Part shown: positions 1 through 11,755 of the stretch, piece after piece
How the letters are laid out: every line of letters begins with the position of its first letter
Numbering within the stretch: position 1 is the stretch's first letter
Assembly: GCA_026874595.1 (NCBI GenBank)
Contig: CM049322.1
Coordinates: 51,294,386-51,358,385 of the forward strand
DNA length: 64,000 bases
Source: Sipunculus nudus
Lineage: Eukaryota; Annelida; Sipuncula; Golfingiida; Sipunculidae
Direction of reading: 5' to 3'
Notes under the pieces: model-generated
What the model was told of the DNA's origin: nothing
Databases searched by the model: none
Seen by the model: the letters and a program-made list of their open reading frames with translations, nothing else
Program-made: the position numbers and the translations under genes

Positions 1-2621
1 TGGTGCTTTACCTATAACATTTATCATACATGAAAATAATGGCCACAGGTAAATTTTCAATAATTACATTAAATGTAAGAGGTTTGGGTTGAAAAAAGAA
101 AAGACTAGAAATCAACAGTTGGTTGTCAAATAGAGGTGGGTCTGAGAGTATTATATTCCTAGAAGAAGCCCATTGTAAAACAAATGTAGAGGAGTGTTGG
201 CAAAAAGAATGGTCTGGTTCAATTTATTTTTCTCATGGAACTTATATTGCAAGGGGTGTTGTTATTATGGTGGGTGAAAAATTAGAGTTTAAAGAATTGT
301 ACAAGCTTTCTGATGCTAATGGTCGTTATTTAATTTTGAAAGCTGTGGTTCAGGGTAATCATTATATTTTGATTAACACATATGCTCCTTACACTGAAAC
401 AGAACGTGTATCGTTCTTAACTAATTTTTCAAACTTATTAAAAAACCTAAACATGGATTCTGAAACACAGATAATTTGGGGAGGTGATCTAAACTTATGT
501 TAGTCAAAATTTGACACAGACACTGGGAATGTCAAAAGGTCACCAACTTCATCAAACATGCTAAGATCTATTCTGTGTGAGTATGATCTAGTTGACCTGT
601 GGAGGTTACGAAACCAGGATATATATCAATATACATGGCGATCGAAAAATCCAGTTAGACAAAAGCGACTTGATTATATATTTGTCGCAGGTTCTCTGAA
701 TGCCCATATAAAAGATATAGAAATTATACCTGCGATTCAAACTGATCATTCTGCAGTTATATGCACAGTTAACACTGTACTGAATTATGAACATGGTCCT
801 TCGCACTGGAAGTTGAATATATCTCTGCTAAATGATAACGAATACAAAACTTGTATAATAGAAAATATTAATCAGTTAAAAATAACACATAAAGGTCAAA
901 TGGATGAAAAGGCTTGGTGGGAGTATCTTAAATTTAAAATTAAAGAGATATCTATACGCTTCTCAAAGAAAAAACGAAACAAAGATCGTGAAAATATCCA
1001 AAATCTTGAGAAAAAACTTGCACAGGCGGAACAAAATTTATCCTCAATGAAGCCAGTCAACATGGAAGAATATGATAAACTAAAGAGTGAATTGGAACAG
1101 TATTATGAACATTTAACACAAGGCCAGATTGTACGATCTAGAGTTCAATGGTTTGAGGAAGGTGAAAGACCTTCAAATTTTTTTCTTAACATGCAGAAGA
1201 GAAAGAAATCAAAATCAACAATATACAAACTAATCAGCGACGAAAAAGAATTGACAGTCAAAAAAAATAATGTCTCACATAAAACTCATATGAAGAAAAA
1301 TATACTAGGAAATTGGTTTCTGGTACTGACTATGATCAATTTCTTTCTAGTATATCTTTTCCTTCTTTATCTTAGACAGAAATATGTAACTGTGATGGTA
1401 AAATAAGTAAAGATGAAATATTAAGGGTTTTGAAAGGAATGAAAAGTAATAAAACACCAGGGAATGATGGCATACCAAAAGAATTCTACTTGACCTTTTT
1501 TGATATTTTGTGTGATGATCTTGTCCTATGCTTCACAGACGGGGAATTAACGACAAGTCAGCAACAAGCTGTCATAACACTTATCGAAAAGCCTGGTAAG
1601 GATACTAGATATTTATCGTCGTGGAGACCAATAAGTAATGTAAAGCTTATAAAACACAATTTATTCACTGGTTGTCTATTCAACAAGCTATACCTCAGAA
1701 CTAGAAAAAAATACTCGCCGGCAAAAAAGAACCAGTTGATTTTTATGCCATCACCAGAGACCGTAAAGTTTTGCCACTGGGAGAAAATTGGGTAGACATT
1801 AGAAACATTAAGTTATGATATATGTATGATGAAATGATAAAAAATGAAGTATGTGAACCTCTTTCAAAATCATATCTCCAAAGTGTACTTGGGAATAGTT
1901 TTTCTTGGACTGATGCAGCTGCGCATATTTACACAACAACAATGGATATGTATTTGCGCCAGTTCCAGTATAGAATACTGCATAACTTTTTAACTGTAAA
2001 GGTAAAACTCTACATCTGGAGAATAGCTGACAACAACAGATGTTCTTATTGTTTTGTAGAACGTGAATCGGTCATGCATTTGTTTTGTGAATGTATAGTC
2101 AGCGTAATTTTTTATTGTAAGATAAAAGAATGGGCCTGTAACTATGGAATAAATCTACCACTATTGAATACATGCATAAACTTTATGGGAAGTAGCAAAA
2201 ATGCCCAACATAAGGCTCTTATTGACACCATATTGTTAATTTTTAAATTGGTGGTATTTTCTGACAGGGAAATGTTTGATGCTCCATCTTTTAATAATTT
2301 TCTTAAGAAAGTAAAATGTATTGAACGATTGGAAAGAAGGGTAGCAGAAAAAAGAAACAAACTCGATAAACATGTACAAAAATGGAAAATTATCCAACCA
2401 GGCTTAATGTGACTATGCAATAATGTTATATTAATTATTAGATTTAACGTGATTGTTTGTAGATTATGTTTGACTATGTTATGATATTAAACTTTTCTCG
2501 GGCGATGTCGATGATGAAATGAGATATATGGAATAAATGATGCTCTGAGACAAACCCCGGAGAAAATTTGAAGAGAAAAAAAAGAGAAAGAAGGAAAGAA
2601 AACAAAAGAAGAAAAAAAAAA
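1..2621 (+). mobile_element. L1/Tx1-like LINE, internally deleted and decayed
   Basis: A non-LTR retrotransposon copy running from near the N-terminus of the endonuclease to an A-rich 3' tail at about 2570-2620. The tail is followed directly by the LTR-derived repeat at 2619. The order is endonuclease, start of RT, then a C-terminal Cys/His knuckle, which is the order in L1-type ORF2. The central RT catalytic block is absent, so the copy cannot move. The 5' end may extend left of the window. The clade call rests on the endonuclease and knuckle style and is moderate. Confidence 0.8.
39..2412 (+). pseudogene. LINE ORF2 remnant (endonuclease, partial RT, Cys-His knuckle)
   Basis: An APE-type endonuclease reads from ATG 39 in one frame, with in-frame stops at 90-92 (TGA where Trp is expected) and 501-503 (TAG). 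The same frame continues to about 1270. Visible endonuclease marks are GGDLN, RLDYIF and TDHSAV. The L1-like block WFEEGERPSNFFL begins the RT linker. The frame is lost at about 1280-1400 and resumes at 1430 with the RT signature KSNKTPGNDGIPKEF and later SWRPIS. It then breaks near 1680. Coding resumes at 1822 with the C-terminal part, where C-x2-C...H-x3-C (CSYC and HLFC) marks the knuckle. The RT palm, including the YADD-type motif, is missing between about 1680 and 1822, so this is a deletion rather than only point decay. Confidence 0.8.
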
Positions 2622-3590
2622 GTCCCTCAATTGCGCTTCTATAATATTTTTTTAGGTGAGCGTGTTCGTTATTCATATTTTGTTCAGCAAGTAAATATAG
2701 TTAATAGTAATTCTCGGTGAACTGGTTATTAATTCAAGGACAGTGAGTTCCGTTTTATATGCACGGCCGTGGCGCCACCTTATAAGTAATAATAAGGCCA
2801 CGTAATTGGTAATATTCAATGACCAGTTCGGATCGGCCTTGGTATTAGTGACAACGTTGTAGGTATATATGCCTAGTGAGGCCATAGGGCCATGTGTTAG
2901 TATTAGTAACTAGTTAGGCCATGGGGCCATAATATAAATAAATATAACATTATAATGTCATGTAACTGCATATTTCTGTACATGTATGTTTAAGTTAATA
3001 ATATTGCACCAATTTGAATCTGGCATTTGAACTTTAAGGACAGCACGTCCCTTAATTGTGCTTCTAATACATTTTTCAGGTGAGCGTGTTCGTTATTCAT
3101 ATTTTGTTAAGCAAGTGAATATAACATAGTTAATAGTTATTCTCGGTGAACTGGTTATTAATTCAAGGACAGTGAGTTCCGTTTTATATGCACGGCCGTG
3201 GTGCCACCTTATAAGTAATAATAAGGCCACGTAATTGGTAATATTCAATGACCAGTTCGGATCGGCCTTGGTATTAGTGACAACATTGTAGGGTATATAT
3301 GCCTAAAGAGGCCATAGGGCCATGTGTTAGTATTAGTAACTAGTTAGGCCATGGGGCCATAATATAAATAAATATAACATTATAATGTCATGTAACTGCA
3401 TATTTCTGTATATGTATGTTTAAGTTAATAATATTGCACCAATTTGACTCTGGCATTCGAATTTTGAGGACACCACGTTCCTAAATTGTGCTGCTATGAC
3501 ATTTTTCAGAATAAAGCCATGCACAACAGTACTGTCCCGGGTGTTTTGGTCACCACGCATGTGTGTGCTTGTTGAGCCCCGTCACACTTG
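2619..3590 (+). repeat. 5' LTR region with 428-bp tandem duplication
   Basis: A unit of about 428 bp is present twice in tandem (about 2619-3045 and 3046-3474). A third, partial start follows (3475-3508) and runs into the LTR 3' part with an AATAAA at 3511. Each unit starts with an ATTGTGCTTCT-like stretch, contains GGTGAGCGTGTTCG and a GGCCATAGGGCCAT palindrome, and ends with GGCATTCGAA. The LTR ends at about 3590 in CCGTCACAC. The 3' LTR region has one such unit plus partial flanks, so unit number differs between the two ends. Confidence 0.75.
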
Positions 3591-3608
3591 GTAGCAGAGC
3601 GTGGTTGT
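3591..3608 (+). other. Primer-binding site of the Gypsy element
   Basis: TTGGTAGCAGAGCGTGG follows the 5' LTR end directly. A TGG start next to the LTR is the expected complement of a tRNA 3' CCA end. I did not identify the tRNA. Confidence 0.55.
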
Positions 3609-4700
3609 GCTTTTACCGCCGCAGTATCGTTTGTGCCATGTGCTTTTTCTGACCTGTACAACATGCATGTCGTCACGCCCACAAAGGAACTGTCCGACGA
3701 GCTGTCCACTTCATGTGCCCTATGATATCTTCTGCTTTGCATGCTGCTTGCCGCTTGCTGTTTTCGCTTTGTGACTATCGCTGATACTTTGCATTCTTTC
3801 GCCGTAAGGAATATCGCTGATTACATGGTGGGGTACACACCACCAGAACGCAATCCTACAGGACTATTATGACGTTAGTGACATTTTGGGTTTTTTATTT
3901 ATTAAAAAAAATTTGCATTATCGTCGCTTCGCGCCAGGACCAAAAGTCCCATGGACATAAACAGTGAACAGCGTAAACTCCATTCCAGTGTGTTTTATGC
4001 GAATGTATTGGATATTTTGTGCTTATGATTGTTGCTTGTTTACTTAAATGTTTGCATATAAATTTAATGATTGCATATTTCACTGTAAAAACCTTTAACG
4101 CTTGCATGTTGGATACACCAGTAAGAGTAGCACCTTAAGTGTTTTGTTTCATGGTTCATTGCACATGGTCTTTTTAAAAGGGTACTAGGATTTAAATTCA
4201 AGACGCTCGCTTGCACGCTTGCATTTGTGATTAAAGGTCAAGGTAGTTAACTTATTGTACCTGCGCATGTGTTTATTGCGATGTTTTTGCATGTGTTGAC
4301 ATTGCATGTTGTGCTTACCGTTCAGTAGGTGCATGCTGTGTAGGTTTGTCAAAACGAAAATTGACGTAGGTCTGTAATCAGATCAATTGTCATTTTCGTC
4401 AGGTCAGTTCTCATTTAATTGACATGACTAAGTTAGATTGAATAATCCGTGGCAGTATACTCGATACTTGATGTAATGTTTACAGTTGACCAGTTGGTAG
4501 GGGATAGGTGTAGTAGATGATATTTTATCACCAGTTGTCATCAATTGTTGATAAATATCATCGAATGTAAATAGTTGTTAGTTGTTGTTGGCATTTTGGC
4601 ATGAGTTGTTGTTCAATTTATGAACGCGGGTTACTGATTGATCCTCTCAGTACTAATATCAGTCCTGAGTTTTAGAGCTTGATATTTTTCGATTGCTGAA
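3609..4700 (+). other. Untranslated leader of the Gypsy element
   Basis: This stretch of about 1.1 kb between the primer-binding site and gag has no convincing coding content. The short frames in it are stop-rich. I see nothing else in it. Confidence 0.5.
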
Positions 4701-4730
4701 TTGTCAGTCTTGGTTGGATTGTCAGTCAGG

Positions 4731-5940
4731 ATGGTGGATATAGGTTGTGTTGTAAGGCTATCTGGTATTGAGCCCGATGCCACATATAAGGAACTACCTA
4801 GTTATGTTTCACAAATCGGCAAGGTTACCAACCTTTTGTTTGGTCCAAGAGGCCCATTCAGGTCTCAATACCGGTCGAGGATATGTAGTATTTCATGAAA
4901 GAATATCAGCCTCGCAGGCTGTAGATACGCTTACGGGTAGCAAGTTGAACGAAAGCGAACGATACAAATTGTTAGTTGAACCTGCTAGTGATGATCAATG
5001 TGCAGAGATAGTGTCTCTCATAGCATGGAAGCGTGTAGAGTTAGTTGATTTGTCTTCCATAACTGGAAGGGGGTTGGCTTTGTTCATCAGTTAGCCGATA
5101 GACTCAATTACCTAACAGATGATGAAGTAAATGCATTAACATCAGAGCTCAGAACTCGACGTGGTCACATTGTCCCTGCCAGTAACGGTAAAGCTAACTA
5201 TTCTTTTATCACTCCTAGACTTCCTGTATATCCTGTAGCTACAATCAGTGGCGCTCAAATGTGAAAGCTCTCATAAGTGACGATTTCACTCCTGACTCTC
5301 GGGCATTGACCGCTATACATCAGTCTGTGAAAGGTACGGCAGGGAGAGTTTTGCTTTCTCTGCCAGATAACTGTTCACCTATTGGTATACTTGATAAATT
5401 TGATAAATACTTCGGTAATGTACTGCCCCTAAATCTGCTTAAAAACCAGATCAATTCTAGTAGGCAGAAACCGAAAGAGGACATTGTTTCTTGGAGCTGT
5501 TGCCTCCATAGTATACTTGATTCAATCAATGCTAAACACCCATGCCCCGCCATGAGTATGATCAATTATTTCTGTCAAAATTTTGGAATGGATTGTATTC
5601 TACACATATCCAAGAAGCCAATCGTCATAAATACGATTATGACGAGGATTATGATGAGTTATTCACGGCATGTCAACCCAAGTCCCCAACCTCATTTCAA
5701 TTCTATTCTCAAGAATCTGGAGAGTCTTCTCTTGATAAGATCTTCGAAAGATTAGATGCCATGGACAATAGATTGTCTGAGACTGAGAAATCTAAAAAGG
5801 TATCCTCCCAGAGTTCATCCCTTACTAGGCAGAAAGATCAGTCCAGATCAGTGTCTACGGACACTGAGAGACCTTTCTGTTCACGGTATAGGCGTAACAC
5901 GCATACGGATGACATGTGTCATGCCAGAAGGGATTGGTAA
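4731..5940 (+). pseudogene. Gypsy gag remnant with RRM-like N-terminus and zinc knuckle
   Basis: Coding starts at ATG 4731 in frame with VVRLSGIEP. It shifts frame at about 4850-4880 and continues as GRGYVVFHERISASQA to 5094. The strand-helix pattern, with GIEP, LFGPRG, GRGYVVF and an A-rich helix, looks like an RNA-recognition-motif fold. A comparable N-terminal domain is known in the PNMA/Ty3-type gag group. The capsid part reads from about 5261 (FDKYFGNVLPLN), shifts near 5545, and ends with a CCHC-type knuckle at about 5877-5920 whose second Cys is Tyr. Several frameshifts make it a pseudogene. Confidence 0.7.
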
Positions 5941-6039
5941 GTTACTAAAAAAACTAGATTTGACATGTTCTGAGAAGTGGAAGAGAACAGGTGCGGGTGT
6001 ACATGATACTCCCACTAACTGTTAACCATCGATACCAGT

Positions 6040-6382
6040 ACCTCTTGTAGGTAATACACAACTTGTTGATGTAATCGCCGAAGACGTAAAATGTACCGGT
6101 TTGCTAGATACAGGTTCGCAGGTATGTACTGTTTCTGAAACCTTTTTCACACAACATTTATCCTCCTCTGATCTAGAAACCGTTGACAAAATTATTGATC
6201 TGAGACAAGTAGATGGAGAAAAGGTAGATTACCTGGAAATTGTGCCCGCTGATATAAACTTTCCAGAGTTCCATTCCACTCAGGTATTCTCTGTTCCTGT
6301 TTTGGTCATGAAAGACACTAAATTTAACTATGTCCCATTTATTATCGGAACTAATGTTCTTTATTCTTTCTTAAATTTCTAA
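6040..6382 (+). pseudogene. Gypsy aspartic protease remnant
   Basis: The retropepsin active-site signature LLDTGSQV (6101 onward) opens a frame of about 93 residues that ends in FIIGTNVL, the usual C-terminal hydrophobic-Gly motif of retroviral-type proteases. It belongs to the Gypsy pol region between gag and RT. The following 6383-6870 is coding-like pol linker with stops. Confidence 0.75.
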
Positions 6383-6869
6383 AGCAAGATTGTGGGGATG
6401 GTTTTGTCCAAAAGTTAAATGTGCCTACATCCTGGCTAAGTGCCTTTCAGTGTATTCAAATTCGGAATAAGAGATCTTTAAATGTCACGGGACATGCCTT
6501 TTCTACCAGGCCCATAGAAGTCTTCCATTAGGGTCACTTATAATGCTTTAACTAGTCTTAACTCCAGGCAAAATACTTATTTTGACGGAGACCAGTACTT
6601 TTCAAGGCTTACCTGCGGCACTATTGCTAATCCCTCTATTATAGGAAGTTGATTTTTCTACTGGTTCAACTCATCACATCCCTGTTCAGGTTCAGAACTT
6701 AACATGCCATACCATTACAATTCCAAATAAAGCTGTACTTTGCAAACTGCAACAGGCTACATTAGCAGAAGCAGAAATCCCAGTTCCAGTTGAGAATCAA
6801 TCTCTTCTCAACTCTTTAAATATGGGCAGTAATCTTTCACCTGCTTAGTCTTAACGGTTACAACAGTTT

Positions 6870-8210
6870 TTAATTTATTGGAAACATATATAAGTGACAC
6901 TGATATAGGTCGCACAAATCGTTTAAAACATCGCATTTTTCTTACCAATCAGAAGCCCTTTCGGGAGAGGTATCGTAGAATATCCCCACAGCTATACCAA
7001 GAGGTTAAAGAACATCTTCGTGATATGTTAGAAGCCAAGGTGATCAGAGAAAGTAGATCGCCTTTTTCCTCTCCCGTTGTGTTAATTCGTAAAGGAGATG
7101 GATCATTAAGATTTTGTATTTGACTACAGGACCTTAAATAGTAGAACAGTCAAGGACGCGCATGCTTTCCCTCGAATTGATGATACATTAGATTCTTTGA
7201 TAGGTGCCAGGTACTTTTCGTCTCTCGACTGAGTCAGGATACTGGCAGGTTGAGGTCGACGAAGAGAATAAGGCAAAAAACTGTTTTCACTGTCGGATCT
7301 CTGGGTTTTTATGAGTGGGAAACCATGACGTTCGGCTTGATTTCAGCTCCTGCAACATCCCATCGCCTTATGCAAAAGGTTATTGATGATTTACACCTCA
7401 AAGAATGGTTATTATATCTTGATGACATAAAAGTATTTTCAAAAACCTTTAATGAGCACCTTGAGAGATTAGAATATGTATTTAAACGGTTGGCAGAAGC
7501 AGGGCTTAAACTAAAACCATCTAAGTGTTGGTTGCTACGAGAAAAACTTTAATATCTAGGACATGTTGTCTCCCCGGGAAGATAGAGGCAGTCAAAAAGT
7601 TGCCTAGACTTATGTCCGTTTGGGATATTCGCCGGTTTATTGGCTTCGCCAGTTTCTATAGGCGATTTGTTCCTTATTGTGCTAAAGTCGCCAGGCCTCT
7701 ACATAATTTGTTGAGAGGTAGTTCCTCAAAGACCAGAGAATCTAGACAAAAACAAAATTCTGCTATTGAATCTTTTCACTGGGAAAGTGAGCACGAGATA
7801 GCTTTTAACAAAATCATCAAAATCATCCTTTCTTCATCCCCTTCTACTGGCATTTGCTGACTTCAGCACGGATGCTAGTTTTGACGGCATCTCTTGTGTT
7901 TTATACCAGGAACAGGATTGGCAAAGGCGTCCTGTAGCGTATGCTAGCCGTGGCTTGTCACCTTTTGAGTGCAGGTATCCAGCTCATAAATTAGAATTTC
8001 TTGCCCTTAAATGGTGCATCACCGACAATTCAAAGAGTATTTATATGGGTCGTAGTTCACGGTTTATACCGATAACAATCCATTGACATATTATTTCTAG
8101 TGCCAGGTTAGATGCAACGCTGGGTTGCTGAGATGGCAAACTACAATTTTAACATTAAATATAGGGCTGGTAGACATAACTTTGATGCTGACGCATTGTC
8201 CAGAATTCCT
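6870..8210 (+). pseudogene. Gypsy reverse transcriptase and RNase H remnant
   Basis: RT pieces read in several frames. The N-terminal block carries [16 protein letters not shown] (about 7070-7120), the next TFGLISAP (7330), and the catalytic motif YLDDI (7417 onward, active-site Asp pair present). Frames change at about 7125, 7235 and 7550. RNase H follows at 7856-8110 with TDASFDG, RPVAYASR and LEFLALKW. The piece at 8112-8210 (WVAEMANYNF, HNFDADALSR) is the usual RNase H to integrase link. The frame breaks exclude a functional product. Confidence 0.8.
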
Positions 8211-8492
8211 GGGGCGATTAGAGATCAAGAACAGAGAGAACAGGATATTCCTGCGAATGTAGTAAAAGCTATTTGCGAGGCACATTTAAGATCTCCTGTA
8301 GTTTCTATCAATGCTATTAACATGTACCACCCTCATAAGCCAACTTTACTCTGTAACTTGTCAGCACCTCCGCTTTTGGATGTAGTTCATGATATTCGCT
8401 CTGAGCAAGTCAAAGACTCGGTTTCGACGCCATTTGTACTCCATCTCAAACATGGAACTAGAATTAAAAGACATAGCCTGAATTGAAGTCAA

Positions 8493-8838
8493 TTGCGATT
8501 TCTTAAAATGTTGAAGTCCTTGACTTTACGCAATGGTATTCTATACCGTAAATGTCATTCCAGTGGTGATACTGTTCACCAGATACTAGTTCCATGTAGT
8601 CTCAGGAAAGAGGCATTAAATGGTGTCCATGATAAAGTTGGACATATTGGCCGCAATCGTACCATACAATTAGCACAGGACCGGTTTTACTGGCCTGGTA
8701 TGACACGAGATGTAGCAGACTATATTAAGGAGTGTCCTTACTGCATCAGCAAGAAAACTCCCCCTCAAGTAGCCGCCCTTGTTTCTTTATCATCTTCAGG
8801 GCCAATGGATTTACTATGTATAGATTTTCCTAATAGAC
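8493..8838 (+). pseudogene. Gypsy integrase, truncated after the HHCC domain
   Basis: An open stretch holds the HHCC zinc-binding domain (H in HDKVGHIG, then CPYC) and the FYWPGM block. It ends at PMDLLCIDF, the first catalytic Asp of the integrase core. At 8838 the coding sequence passes into LTR-type repeat. The rest of the integrase core and C-terminus is deleted. Confidence 0.8.
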
Positions 8839-9421
8839 CTGGCATTCGAACTTTGAGGACAGCACATCCCTCCATTGCGCTTCTATTACATTTGTCAGGT
8901 GAGCGTGTTCGTTATTCATATTTTGTTCACCAAGTAAACATAGTATAGTTAATAGTAATTCTCGGTGAACTGGTTATTAATTCAAGGACAGTGAGTTCCG
9001 TTTTATATGCACGGCCGTGGCGCCATCTTATAAGTAATACGTAATTGGTAATATTCAATGACCAGTTCGGATCGGCCTTGGTATTAGTGACCACGTTGTT
9101 GGTATCAGTGCCTAGTGTGGCCATAGGGCCACGTGTTAGTATTAGTACCTAGATAGGACATGGGGCCACAATAATAAATAAATATAACATTATAATGTCA
9201 TGTAACTGCATATTTCTGTATATATTTCTGCATGAACCTAATAGTTATGTATGTTTAAGCTAATTATATTGCACCAATTTGACTCTGGCATTCGAACTTT
9301 GAGGACAGCTCGTCTCTCATTTGTGCTTCAATAACATTTTTCAGAATAAAGCCATGCCCAACAGTACTGTCCCGGGTGTTTCTGTCTTAACGCATGTGTG
9401 TGTCTGTTGAGACCCGTCACA
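8838..9421 (+). repeat. 3' LTR region of the Gypsy element
   Basis: It begins abruptly after the integrase with the end-of-unit sequence GGCATTCGAACTTTGAGG. It then carries one copy of the 428-bp unit with small indels and the 3' part with AATAAAGCCATG (9345). It ends at CCGTCACAC like the 5' copy. The true LTR 5' boundary is lost in the deletion. Confidence 0.75.
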
Positions 9422-10266
9422 CATATATATATCATTTAAATGGGGGGTTGCACCCCCAAACCCCCGATTAGTCCAAGAGCCACAGATAATATCTCAAGAG
9501 AGGGAGGAAAAAGCTGTGATAAAAAAAAATTTATACAACACCTAAACATGTAAATAAGTGTCATGTTGGTCATTTTGTACCAGGAAAGGGAGACCATTTT
9601 TAAAGAGATAATACATATACAAATATGACAATAGAATAGATACTAAGCATTTACAGGAGTGAAACATGCTTGTTAAGGCACAACTGAGGTTTGTTATTGT
9701 CCAGTTGAGCCCTGGCGTAGAGGTATTGGTGTAGGAAGGATTCTATAGTTCTGCCTGATCTTCCACAAAAATGCAGACCTTATATAAATATCCTCTATAA
9801 CCCTATATTCTATAGACAGGGTAAACATACCCACCTGATTTTCGATAATGGTGTTTTAACGCCAGTGTCTTGAATTGAACAACACCCTGTCGGTCATTAT
9901 ATCATGGAAATCCCGTTTCCTTAAAATAGATTCACTGTTAGACTGATACCCTGCTCTCACTATGGATGATAGAATCGAACACGGATCAGGGGACATATTC
10001 ATTATATAACATCACATAGGCGGCAAAACCGCGAGGTGGGGGGGGGGGGGGGTTGCCAAGTTAGGGGAGACTAAGCCCCCCCCCCCCCCCCCCCCCCCCC
10101 CATTGTAAAATGATGTATAAACATAAAAAGTACCAGTATTCCTCAATGTACATGAATATATATTCTCCTGTACAGGCCTGTAGTAGACTACCCCCTCCCC
10201 ATATCAACCCCTTAAGTGCGTACACACACACACACACATATAATGTAATATATATATATATATATA
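9422..10266. other. Non-coding interval with dispersed repeat
   Basis: No gene is seen. The part 9895-10030 (CACTGTTAGACTGATACCCTG) recurs at about 22770-22890, so it is a dispersed repeat. Poly-G (about 10036-10052) and poly-C (10075-10100) runs face each other across about 24 bases. A short CA/TA microsatellite lies at 10220-10266. Confidence 0.6.
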
Positions 10267-10410
10267 TCAAACAGTCCGAGAGTTTAGCTCATGTTCGATT
10301 TATGACACTACGGTCCGTTTCGCCAGGTGATCACACCTGAAGAGCCTTCTGGGCGAAACGGACCGTAGTGTCATAAATCGAACATGAGCTAAACTCTCGA
10401 ACTGTTTGAT
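10267..10410. repeat. Long hairpin (inverted arms of about 58 bp)
   Basis: The arms 10267-10325 and 10351-10410 are reverse complements with very few mismatches. The loop of about 25 bases holds CCAGGTGATCACACCTG, itself a palindrome. TA-rich microsatellite flanks both sides. No coding capacity. This is consistent with a foldback or MITE-type element. Confidence 0.85.
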
Positions 10411-10514
10411 ATATATATTACATTATCTATGCTCTCTGTTTTACGGATCGAGCCCTCTGTTGACGCAAGGTTACGAACTTATATTGATTTATATATATAT
10501 ACACTCTAAAAATG

Positions 10515-10800
10515 GATCGGTTAAATTCAACCAAAAAATTGGTTGAAATCAACCGGTCTTCTCGGTTGATATGTGTCCAACCAATTAACCGGTTGATTTC
10601 AACCGATCCCTATTGGTTGATTTTTCAACCAATTTTTTTGGTTGAAATCAACCATGTGACTGGTTGAAATCAACCATGTGATTGGTTGAAATCAACCAAC
10701 AAAAATGGTTGAAAACAACCAATACTGAATCAACCAATTTGATTCAGATGACCATATTGGTTAAAATCAACCAAGAAAATTGGTTAAGAAGGAACCAACT
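10515..10800. repeat. Left subterminal palindromic array
   Basis: About ten degenerate copies of TTGGTTGAAATCAACCAA-like palindromes lie one after another. Such subterminal motifs are commonly transposase-binding sites, but that role is inferred here. Confidence 0.75.
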
Positions 10801-11639
10801 GAATACCCTAGCAAAATATGAAATGGTTACAAAATGCAGTTGAATTCAGCCACAATTGCCTGAAAACAACTAACACCAAAAAAATTGTGCATAAAATTGT
10901 GATGCAGTGTGCTCAAATATCATGGTGAAAAAGAATTAAATATACCTTTGTACCAAGTAATGTCAAACTCAGCCAGTCAAATGAACAAAATAAAACACAA
11001 TTTGCACTTTGCATGATACTGCTGTTCCTCTGATTGTAGAAATGTAATGAAATTGGAAATATCACTTTGTGTGGCAGTACAAGTGCTCTGATAACCAGCT
11101 TGCATTCATACATCAACCTTTTGTCTGAAATGGTAGACACAAAACAAGAGCATTATATTTATAAAAATAATTGTTTAATAAGTCCAGTAAAATAACAATG
11201 TAACATATAATTAAATCATGCATGCAGTACACAACTTGTAACTGCACAACTGACGACACAAACCTCCATTTAAAAACATATATATACAAGTAAGATATTC
11301 TAGAGTCCAATGCTAAAAATTGAATTTCAGGAAATTGAATTCACAATTACTGATAATTTAAAAATGGACAGATAGACAGGTATACAAACAGAGTTAATCA
11401 CTTTATCTCCCTTTCTGCTGAAGCTGGAAATGATTAACATATGTTTGAAGTACTCTGGAAGTGCAGTGTCATGGATACCTGACTCATAAAATGATGAAAC
11501 AAGAGTCTACAGTCAATACTGTTCCCTGATGACTTTCTTCATTCCATATGCCTGCATGCATCATGATGTCTGAGAAACACAGCAACACTGAACTCAGTCA
11601 CTGTTGATCTTCATCAAACATTTAGAAACTGAATTTCTA

Positions 11640-11709
11640 GATCTGAAAATACATCAAATTTCACATTAATAATAAAAGATGAAAATATGTGTTGGTGTTA
11701 ATACTGTTC

Positions 11710-11755
<46 letters not shown>

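Larger units (their letters stand above)
2619..9421 (+). mobile_element. Ty3/Gypsy LTR retrotransposon, degenerate
   Basis: The order is 5' LTR region, primer-binding site, leader, gag, protease, RT, RNase H, integrase, 3' LTR region. This is the Ty3/Gypsy order. Both LTR regions end in the same sequence (CCGTCACAC at about 3590 and 9421). gag and pol are broken by several frameshifts and stops. The integrase is cut off at its first catalytic Asp, where the sequence runs straight into LTR repeat at 8838. The element is a non-functional fossil with a 3' internal deletion. Confidence 0.85.
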
